DNA of 64,000 bases, taken from Ailanthus altissimus (Eukaryota; Streptophyta; Magnoliopsida; Sapindales; Simaroubaceae). Made by a program: the position numbers and the translations under genes. Below the pieces are notes generated by a model. The model was not told where the DNA came from and ran no database searches. It saw nothing but the letters and a program-made list of their open reading frames with translations. Location of the stretch: contig OX327696.1 in assembly GCA_946807835.1 (NCBI GenBank), positions 8,940,501 through 9,004,500 on the forward strand. The letters run 5' to 3'. Positions within the stretch are counted from its first letter, which is position 1; the number at the start of each line of letters is the position of its first letter. Below are positions 1 to 12,147 of the stretch, piece after piece.

Positions 1-16
1 GATGTCTCCATTGTAG

Positions 17-1877
17 ATGACGTTTGTTGGCTTGATATATCCACTGCTTCTTTTATGCTATGCTGGCCAAGCTGCATTTATCTCCAAAAACTTGAATGCT
101 TCTGACGATTTTAATCATCTCAGTAGATCTATGCCTAGTAAGTCAACTATTTGCTTGCAGTTTCTTTGATTACTTCAGCTGAAAAATTTGTATACTTACT
201 CAAGTCATTGCAAGTTCAGGACCTATTTGCCATATCTTCACAGTATTATCTCTACTTGCTTCGGCTGTAGGAAGCCAAGCAACCATAACAGCAAGTTTTT
301 CCATCATAAACCAGTGCCAAGCACTTGGTTGTTTCCCCAGAGTAAAAGTTATACATACATCAGATAAGATAAATGGACAGGTCTACATCCCAGATGTCAA
401 CTGGTTGTTGATGGTACTTAGCCTCACTGTCACAGTTGGTTTCCACAGCATTGGACAAATAGGAAATGCAGCAGGTATGCTATATGGGGAGTAATTTCTT
501 CTTTTCCTGCAAAATTCTTAAAAGTTTTAAAAATATTTCAGATTGCACTAGAAAAAGCAGAATATATATGTATTACTTATATAGTGTATGCATTTTGGAA
601 CGATATCATAATTTTGCATTTTATTCAAATTGTTTAGTATCACATTTTAGGCGGCTGTGAAGGACTTTCAAATCAGTAGAATAATAGTGATGAAAGTTTC
701 AGAACATGTATGATATTTGTGAAAATTAATATAGGAATGTAGGTACAAAATTTGTCATATTGTCCATTGTTTATTTTGTAATGATTATTGGTTGAATTTT
801 TCAGGTTTGGCAATAGTTTCAGGAATGTTGGTGACAACTTGCTTGATGTCACTTGTAATTGCATTGTACTGGGAGAGAAGCTTGTTAGTATCTGCATGCT
901 TTTTGATATTTTTCAGCTGTATTGAGGTTGCATCTCTATCAGTGTGCCTGCTGAATTTTCACAAGGGAGCTTGGTACCTTCTTGTCCTTTCAGTATTGTC
1001 CTTGACGATCATGCTCGCGTGGCATTATGGAACCATGAAAAAGTACGAGTTTGATTTACAAAACAAGGTAAGTACAGAATGGCTCACAGATCTTAGCCCA
1101 GGCCTCGGAGTTTCTAGGGTACCTGGAATTGGCTTTATCTATACCGATATAGTGACAGGAATCCCAGCTTTCTTCTCACATTTTATAACAAATCTTCCTG
1201 CATTTCATCAAGTGCTGATCTTTGTGTCCTTCAAATCTGTACCAGTACCTTATGTGTCCCCTAGTCGACGTTATCTTATAGGTCGGGTTGGGCATAGAGA
1301 TTATAAGATTTATCGCTGCATTGTCAGATATGGATATTGCGATGGTGTTAAGGACACAGATGATTTTGAGGAGCAGATTATTTGCTCGATTGGAGAATTC
1401 ATTTCCTTGGAAGAAAATGACTCTGAGTCCCTAACATCGCCTGAAGGAAGACTGATTGTGGTTGGAAAGCCATTGCCAGAAGGAAATGCTTTGATACCTT
1501 TACATGATACCCCCTCTAATGATGAGCAGACAAGATCGGGAAACAACGAACCTCCATTAAGTCCATTAGCTGGTTCATTTGAGAGAGGTGGTTCTCCATT
1601 CCAAAGGAAGAAGGTACGATTTGCATTGCCAGCAAGTAGTCCTAAAATGCGAGCATCTGTAAGGGAGGAGCTACTAGAGCTGATTGATGCCAGGGAGAGT
1701 GGAACTGCATATTTGTTGGGCCAGTCACATTTAGCTGTCCGCAACAGCTCAAACTTTCTGAAGCGGTTTCTAATCATGATGTACGTTTTCTTAGATAAAA
1801 ATTGCAGAGAGCCTCCTGTGGCATTAAACATTCCTCATGCTGCACTTGTCGAGGTCAGTATGGTCTACACTATATGA
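17..1877 (+). CDS. HAK/KUP/KT potassium transporter, 3' part (three exons)
   Basis: This is a membrane potassium transporter of the plant HAK/KUP/KT family. The 5' exons lie outside the window. The exons I read are 17-137, 220-474 and 805-1877, joined in phase with GT/AG borders, giving 482 residues and a natural stop. An in-frame TAG at 14-16 forms the acceptor, so coding starts at 17. Family landmarks are YAGQAAF, GSQATITASFSIINQ, CFPRVKVIHTS, GQVYIPDVNW, WHYGTMKKYEFD, FFSHFITNLPAFHQ, KSVPVPYV, GRVGHRDYKIYRCIVRYGY and the terminal NIPHAALVEVSMVY. The first half is hydrophobic with several membrane spans. The second half is the soluble cytosolic tail, with a low-complexity stretch before the conserved end. 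I see no stops or frameshifts, so it looks functional. Substrate and membrane location are inferred from the family, and I did not assign a clade. Confidence 0.93.
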
Positions 1878-3237
1878 AATTGTGTATTAGCAGTAAATAA
1901 TTCTTTGTGGAAGTTATACAAAGATGATGCTCCTAAAATCTTTAGTAAATGAATTATTCTGAACCACATTGTATGTTTCGTCTCCTAGAAAAATTGGAGG
2001 GAAAACATTCAATCGGATCAGTCCCTAATATTATACAGGGCTAAAGCTGTTGTAAGATATTCTACAATAGAGTTTATCAACTCTTTTGTTACATGTTACA
2101 AATTTTCCTTTACTCATCTTACATTTCTCTTTCCTTGCGATTCAAGTTTTCAAGATTTTAGGATACAATGCATAAGTAAGGCGTGTATTAGGAAACTGCA
2201 TTATTAGGATATGTAACTGAAAATTTGAAAGGAAATTGCTATTTACCTCCTATAAATTTTTTTATAATAATCTCATATCCTCCTATTTATTTTTTCAATG
2301 CTCTATAACCCTCCTGTTAGTTATCACTTTTTTTCTAAAAGATTTATACGCTTCCACCTGACCTGATTGAGCAGCTAGCTAACTCGAACTAACCATCATT
2401 TTATCCTCAAATGCCTTACTTTAATTTTCTGTAGAGAAGGAGAAAAAGCTAGGTCAAGGGGAACCACCTACCACTAAACCTGTGAACGGGATCAAAGAAT
2501 CAATTAGTAAAATTTTTAAACCTTAGCCCTTCTTCTCTTTGCCACCATCCCTTAGCCTTGAGAAAAACCAAGCCACCTAAAATTTTCCAAATGAAAATGT
2601 ATAACAAAAACTTTGGGATAAGTAACTTAAGAGTTTGAACCACTCCACCTTAGTGTAGTTTTATAAAATTCAAACTAAAATATACCAATAGACTTGTGGC
2701 AGTTCTACGGTAAGGCTTCGGGGCACATGGCCCTCTCAAATCCCATAAATTGTTTTCTCCATAATTATTTTTAATAAATTATGATTATTTACATATCTCT
2801 TTAAAACCATTGATTTTTATATTTTGATTCTTTATTAACCTTGATATTATAATTCTCTTAAATATAAGTTTGACCTCTAAAATTTTTTATTTTGACAATT
2901 TAAGACCCTAATAATTCATTTTTGACTCTATCCCTGCACAAATAGTCTCAAATATACTCCTACCCTGTTTTAAGCCCATTAACACCATTATACTAACCGC
3001 TAGTAGAGTAGGTTCCATTGGTGCCCATGCACGTATTCCCTTCCTACGTGTTTATTCCACGATGAATCTTTTCAACTTTTATATAATTATCATTTTAAAT
3101 AAGAAAACTTCGACATCTTATGGACTACAAATTCAAATATTTTACAGTGTATTAATGTGTTGACTTGAAAGTTCGAAGTTAATTTAAGGTTCTTAAGATT
3201 CAAGTCCGAAGTTAATTTAAGTGTTGAGCATTTGTTG
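1878..3237. other. Intergenic AT-rich stretch downstream of the transporter
   Basis: This holds the 3' flank of the potassium transporter and then AT-rich sequence. I find no reading frame that resembles a protein family. The part near 2640-2940 has the feel of old transposon DNA (short AT-rich blocks broken by a GC-richer patch), but I cannot assign it to a family. Confidence 0.5.
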
Positions 3238-3693
3238 TTGATATAAAAAATTAGCCTATTAGATAATGTTGTCTATCTGCATATATATATATATATATTT
3301 AAGATTCATTCAATTTTTATTTAATGTGAAAGGTGATATTTTCTCCCACCCAACACGTGACGTACTCGTTACGGTCTAGTTAAAATTTAGAGGCCAACTT
3401 AGCCCGTATTGTTTATCGTCCAAAGGCTAAGGGACTCACAAGACCTACTTAACCCGTATTGCCCATCTCTCGAAGCCATGGAGGACCCACATTCTATGTG
3501 GCAATCTCCATTAGGGCAATTTTGAGGGCCCACATGCGAATAAGAATTTGGGTCTGCTCTAATACTACTTATTATAGGTCGGTCGCTTATTATTAACCCA
3601 AAAGACTAATTTGTTAAGTAATGTTGCCTATCCACCCATATATACCCAAGATCTACCCAATTTTTCGCTTAATTTCTATTCAATATAGAACAT
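3238..3693. repeat. Dispersed repeat with terminal direct repeats, copy A
   Basis: This block matches 14614-15110 in order and orientation. Both contain a near-identical segment with ACGTGACG, CTCGTCACG-like and GGGTCTGCTC stretches. Each is bounded by about 90-base direct repeats that begin TTGA(C/T)..AAAAGACTA and run to a TTTAATGTGRGATGTGACA-like end (3238-3340 and 3593-3693 here). No coding potential is visible. It could be a short LTR-type (TRIM-like) element or a piece of a larger transposon. A young gypsy-style LTR match begins immediately to its right. Confidence 0.5.
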
Positions 3694-3696
3694 AAA

Positions 3697-4465
3697 AATA
3701 AGGCAAACCTTTCCAGCCTACTAAGGCCTAAAGTGGTCAAACTTGAATCAAAATCCCTCCAAGGCTGACTAGATATCTCCTAAACACTATTAACTCTAGG
3801 GCCAAACAGTCTTTAACCTACAATTAAAGAGACCTTCCTTATTGGAAAATTAACTTTTAATTTATGATCGAAGAGCCCTTCCTTACCAAGGCGAACATTA
3901 TTAACCTAGAAGACCCTTCCATCAAGGTCGAGGAGTACATTAGTGGCTCTTCATATTCTCGAGGATCTCCCTATTCAAGGAATATCGTAGGTAAAAATAT
4001 TATACTGCTTTATGATGCCAAAAAGTCTAAAAATATGTAGGACGCAACATTAAAGAATCCACATATAAGTAGAATGCAATACCAACAAATCTAAGGATGA
4101 ATAGAACACTTAAAAATTGAAAATATTTCCTAAAGCTTAAATCGCCTAATATATATATAAATAGGGTTATATCTCATATAGGGGATAAGCATTATCATTT
4201 TTCTACACATAAAGTTCTTCTCAAACTTCTTTGCCAATACGTTTTTCTGACTTAAGCATTAGAAGGTTGTTACTGGAGAACACAACCAAGATAGCTATAC
4301 CCAATTTTATTTTTACAATAAATAAGTTCCAGACACTAGGAGATCTTAAGAAGAACAATTGCGATCTATCTATATGCTGGAATCATGGCCTTAGGGTTCC
4401 AAATTCAACTCCTAATTGAGAACTTCTGGTTTAACTTCAAGTTTGATCAAGAGGCTTAAAATCTA
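3697..4465 (+). repeat. 5' LTR of gypsy-1 (approximate ends)
   Basis: This aligns by eye with 10812-11565 along its length. Shared stretches include AGTGGTCAAAC, GACTAGAT, AATTAAAGAG, GAGGAGTACA, TCAAACTTCTT, GCCAA and GATCTATCTATATG. The middle holds a TATATAAATAGGG stretch at about 4149-4165 that could be the LTR promoter TATA box. The match is diverged, with frequent mismatches and small indels, which indicates an old insertion. Confidence 0.75.
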
Positions 4466-5132
4466 TGATCAATAGTTTGACACCTTCTATAAGTACAATG
4501 CAAAAATTCACGAAGATCAACAATTCAAAATTGAGTAAGAAGATCACCTGAAAAAGATCGAGACTGAGATTTAGATAATAATACATCACAAAACTCTAAC
4601 TCAGTGAACTGCAATAAGAAGGAGTAAGATCATTATGAGGAATTTCTAGTTGTGAAATAAAACTCCAAGGTGATTGAAATTAATGCAAAGACTATTGTAA
4701 AAGCTAGAAAAAGCCTGAAAAGAAAGGGAAAACATGAAAAATCTCTTGAAAAATACGTTGAAGACACAATAAGGATTGGGAGAAATCTAAGAGCCTCATG
4801 AACAAAAGAATGGCCAATGGGAATGATAGGTGACCTTATAGCTCCCCCACCACTCAACTTTGACAGAATGGGCTGGAGACTTGCTTACCAAGAAAAATAA
4901 AAGTGGGTACAAGGCATGTATGTATGAAAAAGAGACAAAGATAGTAAATGGAATGAACATGACGTTCGACGACTTATAAAGGCCGAATAAAGAAGTAAAG
5001 AGAAGAGCGTAAGTGGATTTAAAATAAGAGAGGAAAGAGAAATGAGAACAAACTCTACAGACCAAGACCAATATAGAGATGAGGTTTCCATTCATTGATA
5101 GCCTCACAGATATAGAGTTGTCTATTATTTTC

Positions 5133-6029
5133 AGAATGCCCAACATCACAACCTACAATGGAACCTCAAATCCTAACAACTATATAGATCATGTGATTGA
5201 TTTCTATCTATTATTGGACTTAGGAAGAATTAAATGTGCAAATTGTTCCACATAAAATTAGAGCTATAGACCCTGTTCTAATACTAAGGACTTAGACATA
5301 AAAGCATTTCATCATACAACCAATTTAACAATTTGTTCATTGAACATCTTTTAGGAGCCTGTGATCGGGCTATAGATCCTCGATAGTTAAGAAAACTAAG
5401 CAAGAGAGATTAGAGAGTTTGAAGATTTTTATAGATAGATTCCATAAGAAGGTCATCCAAGTCAGAGCATGCAACTCGACAATTACTTTGAAGGCATTGA
5501 AAGAGAGGCTTTAATTAAGCAATTTCTAGTACATAATATCGAAAATCCCATTCAAGCTTACTCTGTGGCCTATAAACGAGCACAAACCTAAACAAAAATT
5601 GAGGAAGAGGAAAACTTGAAGAAGTTAACCATAAAAATTTGAGGAAGACTCAGAAGAAGGAATTTAGAAAGTTGCCAGAATATAGTAAGAGATATTCGGG
5701 TGAAAGGTGGCATAAGAAGAGAAGAGACAGAAACCCACCTAGGCCAAATAGGTATTTTAAAGAGGAGAAGTCTAAAGAAGGTGAGTGTAATGTTATACCT
5801 AAGAATTCTCTACCTTGAGTAGCAAAGATCGAGGATGACCAGTTTTTTATCCCTCTCACAAACCCTATATGTCATCTTTGATGTAATTAAGGTTAGAGGA
5901 CTATTTAAAGAACCCGACATTATTCGAACACCAGCATTTAAGAGAAACAGAGACAAAAAGTGTGATTTTTACAAAAATCATGGCCACTTGACCAAAGATT
6001 GTTATAACCTGAAAGAATATATAGATTAG
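5133..6029 (+). pseudogene. gypsy-1 gag remnant with zinc knuckle
   Basis: This is the capsid/nucleocapsid remnant. Near 5133 a frame reads RMPNITTYNGTSNPNNYIDH, which fits the conserved start of the plant gypsy retrotransposon-gag domain. A knuckle of the C-X2-[HY]-X4-H-X4-C kind is encoded at about 5958-6000 (CDFYKNHGHLTKDC), followed by YNLKEYID. In-frame stops and frame changes separate the two parts, so no complete Gag is made. RNA binding and particle assembly are family knowledge only. Confidence 0.75.
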
Positions 6030-6365
6030 AGAACTAGAAATGGATACTTGAACGAGTTTAGGGTTGACCAAAAGCAAAATAGTCCTTAACAAACTGAGTA
6101 GCAAGATCTTGAACACTCAACTTAACAAAAATTGATCATGAAAATCACTGAAGGAACAACGTTGGTTAAAGATTCCAATCTAGAGGAAAAATTACTCATG
6201 TTACTCTTTGGTAGAACACTAAGTAATGTACAACACCTTAACTGCCAAGAAGCCTCAGATGTAAGATGTTCCCATTATGTTCACCGAAAAAGACACTTAA
6301 GGGATTAACTATCCATATGATGTTGTGTTAGGTGATCATGTTACAAGTGGTGGAGACAGATATAA

Positions 6366-6430
6366 ATAAGGTGTTCATTGACCTAGAGAGTTCAATGGAT
6401 ATAATCTTTAATGAAGGCATTTCGGCCTAA
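6366..6430 (+). pseudogene. gypsy-1 aspartic protease remnant
   Basis: A short frame reads VFIDLESSMDIIFNEGI, which matches the active-site region of Tat-type gypsy proteases (usually VFID.GSSADI). The catalytic D is present, but the usual D-[ST/P]-G context has become D-L-E, so activity is unlikely. Only the active-site segment is recognisable. Confidence 0.6.
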
Positions 6431-7164
6431 AACATTTAAAAGTGGAAAGGACACAAACCCTACTTTACAATTATTTTTGGGAGAGGGGCTACGTAATGCC
6501 CTTAGTAGTGGTTACGCTCCTTATATTTATAGGAGAGAAGTCTTCTGTAAAGACCATGATGATGGGTTTTATAATGGTCAAACAGTTATTCTCATATATG
6601 ATAGTCATAAAGGGACAATTTATGTAGAAATCAGGGGCAACCATGTCCATACATTACCAGAAACTTAAGTTCTTAGTCGAAAAAAGATTAAGGGTAGTAT
6701 CAAGAGATCAAAAGATGGTGATGAGTTATTATACTACCTCGACCAAGAAGACATTCTGCATTAGTACAATAGACCCGAGGGAAAAGTAGCAAAGTCTCAA
6801 AAGTCTTTGGGAGAGGTGACCAATGTTTGGCTAAAAGAAGATGACCCTGTGAAGGTGGTCAAAATCGGTTCAAATCTTAAACCTAAACTCAAAGAAGACC
6901 TATGCACAATGTTGATGAAGTATTCAAACATATTTACCTAGTCGCACGAAGACATGCCAAACATCGATACTTTACTAATCTATCATAAATTGGTAATCAG
7001 TTGAACCTTCAAACTGGTAAAAGAGAAGAAGAGTATCTTTTCAACCAAGAGAGAAATGAAGTCGTAATAGTTGAGGTTGAGAAGTTGTTGTCTACAGGAT
7101 TCATAAAAAAGTGTCCTCTGCCTAAAGTGGCTTTCTAATGTGGTTATGGTAAAGAAAGCTAAAA

Positions 7165-7697
7165 GATGTGAATAGATTTCACCGACCTGAACAAAGCCTT
7201 TCTTAAGGATAACTTACCTTTGCCTAAAATAGACCAACAAGTAGACTTCATAGCTTAGCTTCATAGATGCGTTCTTAGGTTATAATTAGATTAAAATGTT
7301 CCTCTTAGACTAAGTTAAGACTTCATTCATCACTCACTAAATGACACATTGCTACAAGGTCATGTCTTTTGGTAGGAAGAATGCTAGAGCTATATATCAA
7401 AGGTTGGTCAGCCGTCTGTTCAAACCACTGATTTAAAAGAATATGAAGGTCTAAGTGGAAATCATGATCACTAACTTAAAGAATCTAGAAGACCATGTAG
7501 ATGATCTTAAAAAGATTTTTAAAATCTTAAAAAAGTATAATATGAAACTTAACTTTGAGAAATGTATGTTCGAGGTTGAGTTAGAAAAGTGCCTGGGATT
7601 CATAGTGAGCCAGCAAGGGATTGAAGTAAATCTAAATAAGGTTAAAGCAATCTTTGAAGTCCCCAAACACAAACAAAGAGATTTAAAGATTGACTAG
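7165..7697 (+). pseudogene. gypsy-1 reverse transcriptase remnant
   Basis: A frame near 7165 reads FTDLNKAFLKDNLPLPKID, the conserved early RT block. After several frame changes, 7455-7697 encodes MITNLKNLEDHVDDLKKIF and then NFEKCMFEVELEKCLGFIVS, the block that follows the catalytic YVDD in gypsy RTs. The catalytic motif itself is destroyed: around 7443 it reads KV-stop-VEI where Y-V-D-D is expected. This enzyme would copy element RNA to DNA, but here it is broken beyond function. Confidence 0.8.
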
Positions 7698-8230
7698 TGG
7701 AGTTATTGAACTGAGCAGATTTATTTCCAAAGTTACTGATAAATATTTTAAAATTTTTAAGTGATTAAGGAAAAAAGAAGATATGATGGATGCCCCAGTG
7801 CAAGAAGGCATTTCGATAGCTAAAATATTATCTTACACACCTACTTAACCTTGTCGTACTGAAAACTAAAGACCACATATTCATATACTTAAGGGTTTTC
7901 TTTCATGCCACAAGCTAGATCTTTGTTAAAGAAGAAGAGGGCACCTACAGACCTATTTACTTCTCTTGAGAGTTGATACTCACCAAAAGAAAAGTTGACA
8001 CTTGCATTGGTTGTGTTCGAGAGAAATTTGAAGCCATACTTTTAGGTGTACACTATAATCATCTTGACTGATAAACCTTTAGACAAATCTTACATAAGCC
8101 TGACCCATCTTGATGACTAATCAAGTTGCTAGAAATTAGTGAGTATGATGTTTAGTAAAAACCAAGAATAACCATAAAAGGATAAACATTAGTGGACTTT
8201 ATAACTGAATAAACCTATAGAGAGACAACC

Positions 8231-8539
8231 ATGCATGAGGAAGATGGTGCTAAAGATGATCACATGACCAAAGACCCAAAGTCTCATATTTGGGTCATTT
8301 ATATTGATGGAACGTTAAATTTCAATGTATACAGAGTAGAGGTAGTTCTTGTTAACCTTAAAGGATATGAACTCAAATGCGCCATAAAATTTATATTTCA
8401 AGCAACAACTAATAAAGTTAAGTATGAAGCTCTTTTAGTTTTGCTTAGAGTTTCCCAAGCATTACTCGTTAAAAGGGTGCTCATAAAAAATGACTCACAG
8501 TTGGTGGTTAGCCAGGTCAAGCAGAACTTTAAAGACTAG
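8231..8539 (+). pseudogene. gypsy-1 RNase H remnant
   Basis: This is an open stretch of 102 residues in the RNase H fold. YIDGTLNF gives the first aspartate, NKVKYEALL sits where the glutamate helix NEAEYEALL is expected (the catalytic glutamate appears as K or is displaced), and IKNDSQLVVSQV gives the later aspartate. The domain belongs to the Pol polyprotein and would degrade RNA in RNA-DNA hybrids. It is open for its length, but the flanks contain stops. Confidence 0.8.
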
Positions 8540-8959
8540 GGGAGGAAGATGTAGCCTACCTAAAAAAGGATAAGGAGTTGATAGCTCAATTTGATAAAGT
8601 GGTTATTGAGCAAATTCCTTGAAGTTAAAACCATCGAGTAAATGTATTGATGTAACTAGCTTTAGTCGAGGGTGCTAGGACTCCTCGATTAGTACTTTTA
8701 GAACTCATCTTAGATCCCATTATAAAGGCAGTGATAGAAGAGGTCCTTCGAGTTAAGTCCAATTTGAATTGGATAAATTAGGCTATTCTCGTAGTTTTTA
8801 AGGTTTATTGAGAAAGTCTTAAGTAGAGTCCTTGATTAGAGGGTCTATAAAAAATGGAGAAATTCTTAAGAATAAATTAAAATCTTGGCAACTCAAATAT
8901 ACCTTAACAAGATACATGTTGATTGATGAAGTCCTCAATCATTGAGAACACTTTTATCC

Positions 8960-9720
8960 TTAGCTAAATTTGCCTCAACCCAGTGAAGCTAACTAAATGT
9001 TTAAAATAATTCATGAGAGCATTTGCAATAATCATTCAAGTGCTAAATCCTTAGCATATAAGGCCTTCAAGTTGGGATATTGTTGGCCTACTACTCTTTA
9101 GGATAGTAAAGAATTTGTATAGAGGTGTGATGTAAACTAGAGGGATGCCGACCACATAAATTCTTTGTCTAAGAATCTAAAAGTGATAACAAGCCCTTGA
9201 CGTTCGTATATTGGGTAATTAACTCTTACTATGGAAAAGGGCTTAGCAAAATATGATGCAGTTGTAGTTAATTACTTTACAAAATAGGTTGAGGCTGACC
9301 TACTTTCTAAATCAGGGAGAAGAAGGTCAAAGAATTTGTATGGAGGAATCTTATATATCAATTTTAAATCCTACATAACATCATTATTGACCATGAAAAA
9401 CAATTTGATAACTATAGTTTTAAGGATTTTTGCCAAGAACTCTCCATTTAGCTGCAGTTTGCCTCATTTGCTTACCCTAAAAATAATTGTATGTGGAGTC
9501 CTCAAACAAATTGATGAAGAAATTATTAGAAAAGAAATTGACAAAATGAAAAGGGCCTTGTGTTGAGGATCTATCTAAAATGTTATAGGCATTAAGGACT
9601 ATTAGCAAGATTGCAACCAAGGAAACCCCATTCTCTTTGGCATTTAGATATGAAGAAATCATCCTTTCTAAAATCAAAATACTAATATATAGAGTTTCAT
9701 ACTTGAGGAGAATGAAAATA
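8960..9720 (+). pseudogene. gypsy-1 integrase remnant
   Basis: Near 9010-9100 a frame reads HESICNNHSSAKSLAYKAF and then LGYCWPTTL, the histidine part of the zinc-binding HHCC region of gypsy integrases. The cysteine pair that follows is damaged (CDVN-stop). Near 9262 VVVNYFTK fits the start of the DDE core, and 9510-9566 encodes EEIIRKEIDKMKRAL, which fits the region near the catalytic glutamate. Stops and frame changes are numerous. Confidence 0.65.
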
Positions 9721-10811
9721 AATAAAACTACTCAAGGGACAACTTGATCTGGTTAACCAGATAAGAGAATGTGGATTAGAGTAGCCATTTCAGCAAAAAA
9801 ATTGTCTGATACTACAACCAACAAGTCCGAGCTCAAGAATTTGTAGAAGGTGACCTCGTCCTAAGAAAGATGTTGCTGTACAATAAAAACCTAACTAATG
9901 GGGTCCTCGTTCTAAACTAGGAGGGTTCCTAAAAAGTCTTCCAAAGAATCAGACCAGGAACATACAAGCTCGAACACGCAGATGGACAAGTAGTTAGAAA
10001 ATTATGGAATTTTGAATTCCTTAAGAAATATTATCCTTAGATTTCTTTGTTAGTTATTACTTTCTTTTCTTTAATCTTAATTATCCAAATTTATTGTAAT
10101 AATAAGCAGTTAAAGTGCTTGAGTTTTTTTATTTAAAGCATCTCAAAGGTTATTCTTCAAAATTCTCCATAAACATTCTCAATATTATAAGATTAGTACT
10201 TAAGACAACTATAATTTTATGTCATAAGATCCAGTGAATAACTAATGTCCCTCATAAACATGGAAAAAAAATCAGGTAATCATCATCAACTATGCAAGTA
10301 TGCTAAGAACAACCAAGGTCCTTCAAGATTTGGAAAAAATCTAATACTTAGCGATACAAATAGTTCCCTTCAAGAATAACCAAGATTCCTTTAAAAACCT
10401 AGAAAATAATAGGGTGGTCAGTAAAAAAGGTAATGCTTCAACTATATTAATCATCGAGAACGACCAATGCCCTTATTTAGGTTTGAAAACAATCAAAGCG
10501 ATCAATAATTAAAATTAAAATTGAACTAGCTAGATTTCTGAGAACCATCAACATTAATCCTTAGAACTCGAAAAAAATTAAGAATTAGGCATCACATTCT
10601 AAACCTATCAGATAACCAAAATTAGATATGGATAATCTAAGTGGGCAGACCTATACCTAGTAAATAAAAAATATGTCCACCTAAGAGTTGAGTTATCCAT
10701 ACTCCTCACGTTAAAAAACACCTTAAGAAATTATTCAATCCTTGTAATCGACCTTGGATTTGGGCCTAGTCTACTAAGGTCTAGTGACAAAGCCTAGCCT
10801 AATGCAAATCT

Positions 10812-11565
10812 AAGGATGACCTTTCTAGTCCATTAAGGTTTGAAGTGGTCAAACCAAAAACACTCAAAGACCGACTAGATCTCCCCCAATACTCTCCACT
10901 CCATAGTTGAGCAGTCTTCAATCTATAATTAAAGAGCTCCCTCCTTATGATAGAGATTACCCTTCAATTTATGACCAATGAGTCTCTCTTTATGAAGGCA
11001 AGGACTTTTAACCTAAGAGACCCCTCTATCCAAGGCGAGGAGTACACTCGTACCTCCTCATATTCTTGAGGACCTCCTTATTTAAGGAATACCACAAGTA
11101 AAAGAATTATACAGCTCTATGATGCTAATGAGTCCAAAAATGTGTAGGATATGAAACTAAAGAGTCTACACATAAATAGAATACGATACTATGGAATCCT
11201 AGGATAAATAGAACACCAAAAAATAAGAATTTATTTTAGGGCTTAAACTACTTTAATCTATATAAAAGGGGGTATATCTCATGCCAGAGGTAAGTATTAT
11301 TATTTTTTCGCAAATAAAATTAATCTCAAACTTCTTCGCCAACACTGTTTTTTTAAACTTAAGCATAAAAGTGTTTTCACTAAAGACCATGATTGGTGTA
11401 ACTATAACCAATTTTGTTTTTTATAGCTAACAAAGTTTCAGCCACTAGAAAATCTCAAGAAGAACAACAACGATCTATCTATATGTTGAAACTATTTTCT
11501 CAAAAATACAAAATTAACTTTTGACTGAAGACTTTAACTCTAAATTTGACTAAAAGGCCGAAAAA
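10812..11565 (+). repeat. 3' LTR of gypsy-1 (approximate ends)
   Basis: This is the partner of the repeat at 3697-4465, in the same orientation. A TATATAAAAGGGGGTATATC stretch at about 11259-11278 lies at the same relative place as the AT-rich TATA-like stretch of the 5' copy. The sequence between 9721 and 10811 carries no recognisable domain and is the 3' untranslated part of the element. Confidence 0.75.
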
Positions 11566-12110
11566 TTCATAGGCAATACCATGAGTTCTACATTTCTTAG
11601 TTTGTAAACGTTCAACATGATTATCAGTCTCAAATGATGAAGTTACCATGCCTAAGACATTAATTCTTTTGATGAATAAACTTTTTGTTAATGATAAAAT
11701 GTGTAGTTATATGAATATTCTACTTTTGGTTGTACTATATATTTTTATCATTGCTCAAGTTATGGTGAAAATCATGTTTGATTTTTGTTAAAAAAATTAA
11801 ATTTTGCATTTTAAAGTGATTGAAAGTGCACATTGTTGTTATTTAATTAAGGAAGCATATGCAATTAGTTTACTTATTACTTATGGTAGTTTTTATAAAA
11901 GTAAATTTAGCATTGACAATAATTTTTGTAAGTAGGCCACTTGTGATAAAAGTAAATTACCTATTGCTGATGATAACTTTGGTTAAGGAGATCATAAGGC
12001 CTTTTTTCTAAAGGAATATTTCATAAATAAAATTTAGGAGGAAGACGAATCCTCAATTACAAGATGTTTAATTTAGGGAGGCATTTTACAAAACCAAATA
12101 GTTTCAGAAT
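11566..12110. other. Spacer between gypsy-1 and the LINE
   Basis: AT-rich sequence with no recognisable gene. Part may be the LINE 3' end, which lies to the left because the LINE is on the minus strand. I see no clear poly(A) tail (poly-T here). Confidence 0.4.
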
Positions 12111-12147
12111 CTAAGTTAAGGGCAAGATATGCCAATTCATGTGCAAC

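Larger units (their letters stand above)
3697..11565 (+). mobile_element. Decayed Ty3/gypsy LTR retrotransposon (gypsy-1)
   Basis: Two direct repeats of roughly 750 bases flank an internal region in which gag, protease, reverse transcriptase, RNase H and integrase remnants follow each other on the plus strand. RT-RNase H before integrase is the gypsy order. The wording of the motifs (CDFYKNHGH knuckle, FTDLNKAF..NLPLPKID in RT, YIDGTLN in RNase H) resembles the plant Tat/Retand group, which is a tentative placement. Every domain contains stops and frameshifts, so the element is dead. The exact ends and target duplication could not be fixed by eye. Confidence 0.85.

Noticed and set aside
1310..1831. 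Long open frame antisense to the potassium transporter's last exon
   Set aside because: It mirrors the coding bias of the transporter exon and resembles no protein family.
792..1877. The potassium transporter starting at the ATG near 792
   Set aside because: 792-804 lies in the intron before the acceptor at 803-804. The family sequence continues upstream in exons 17-137 and 220-474.
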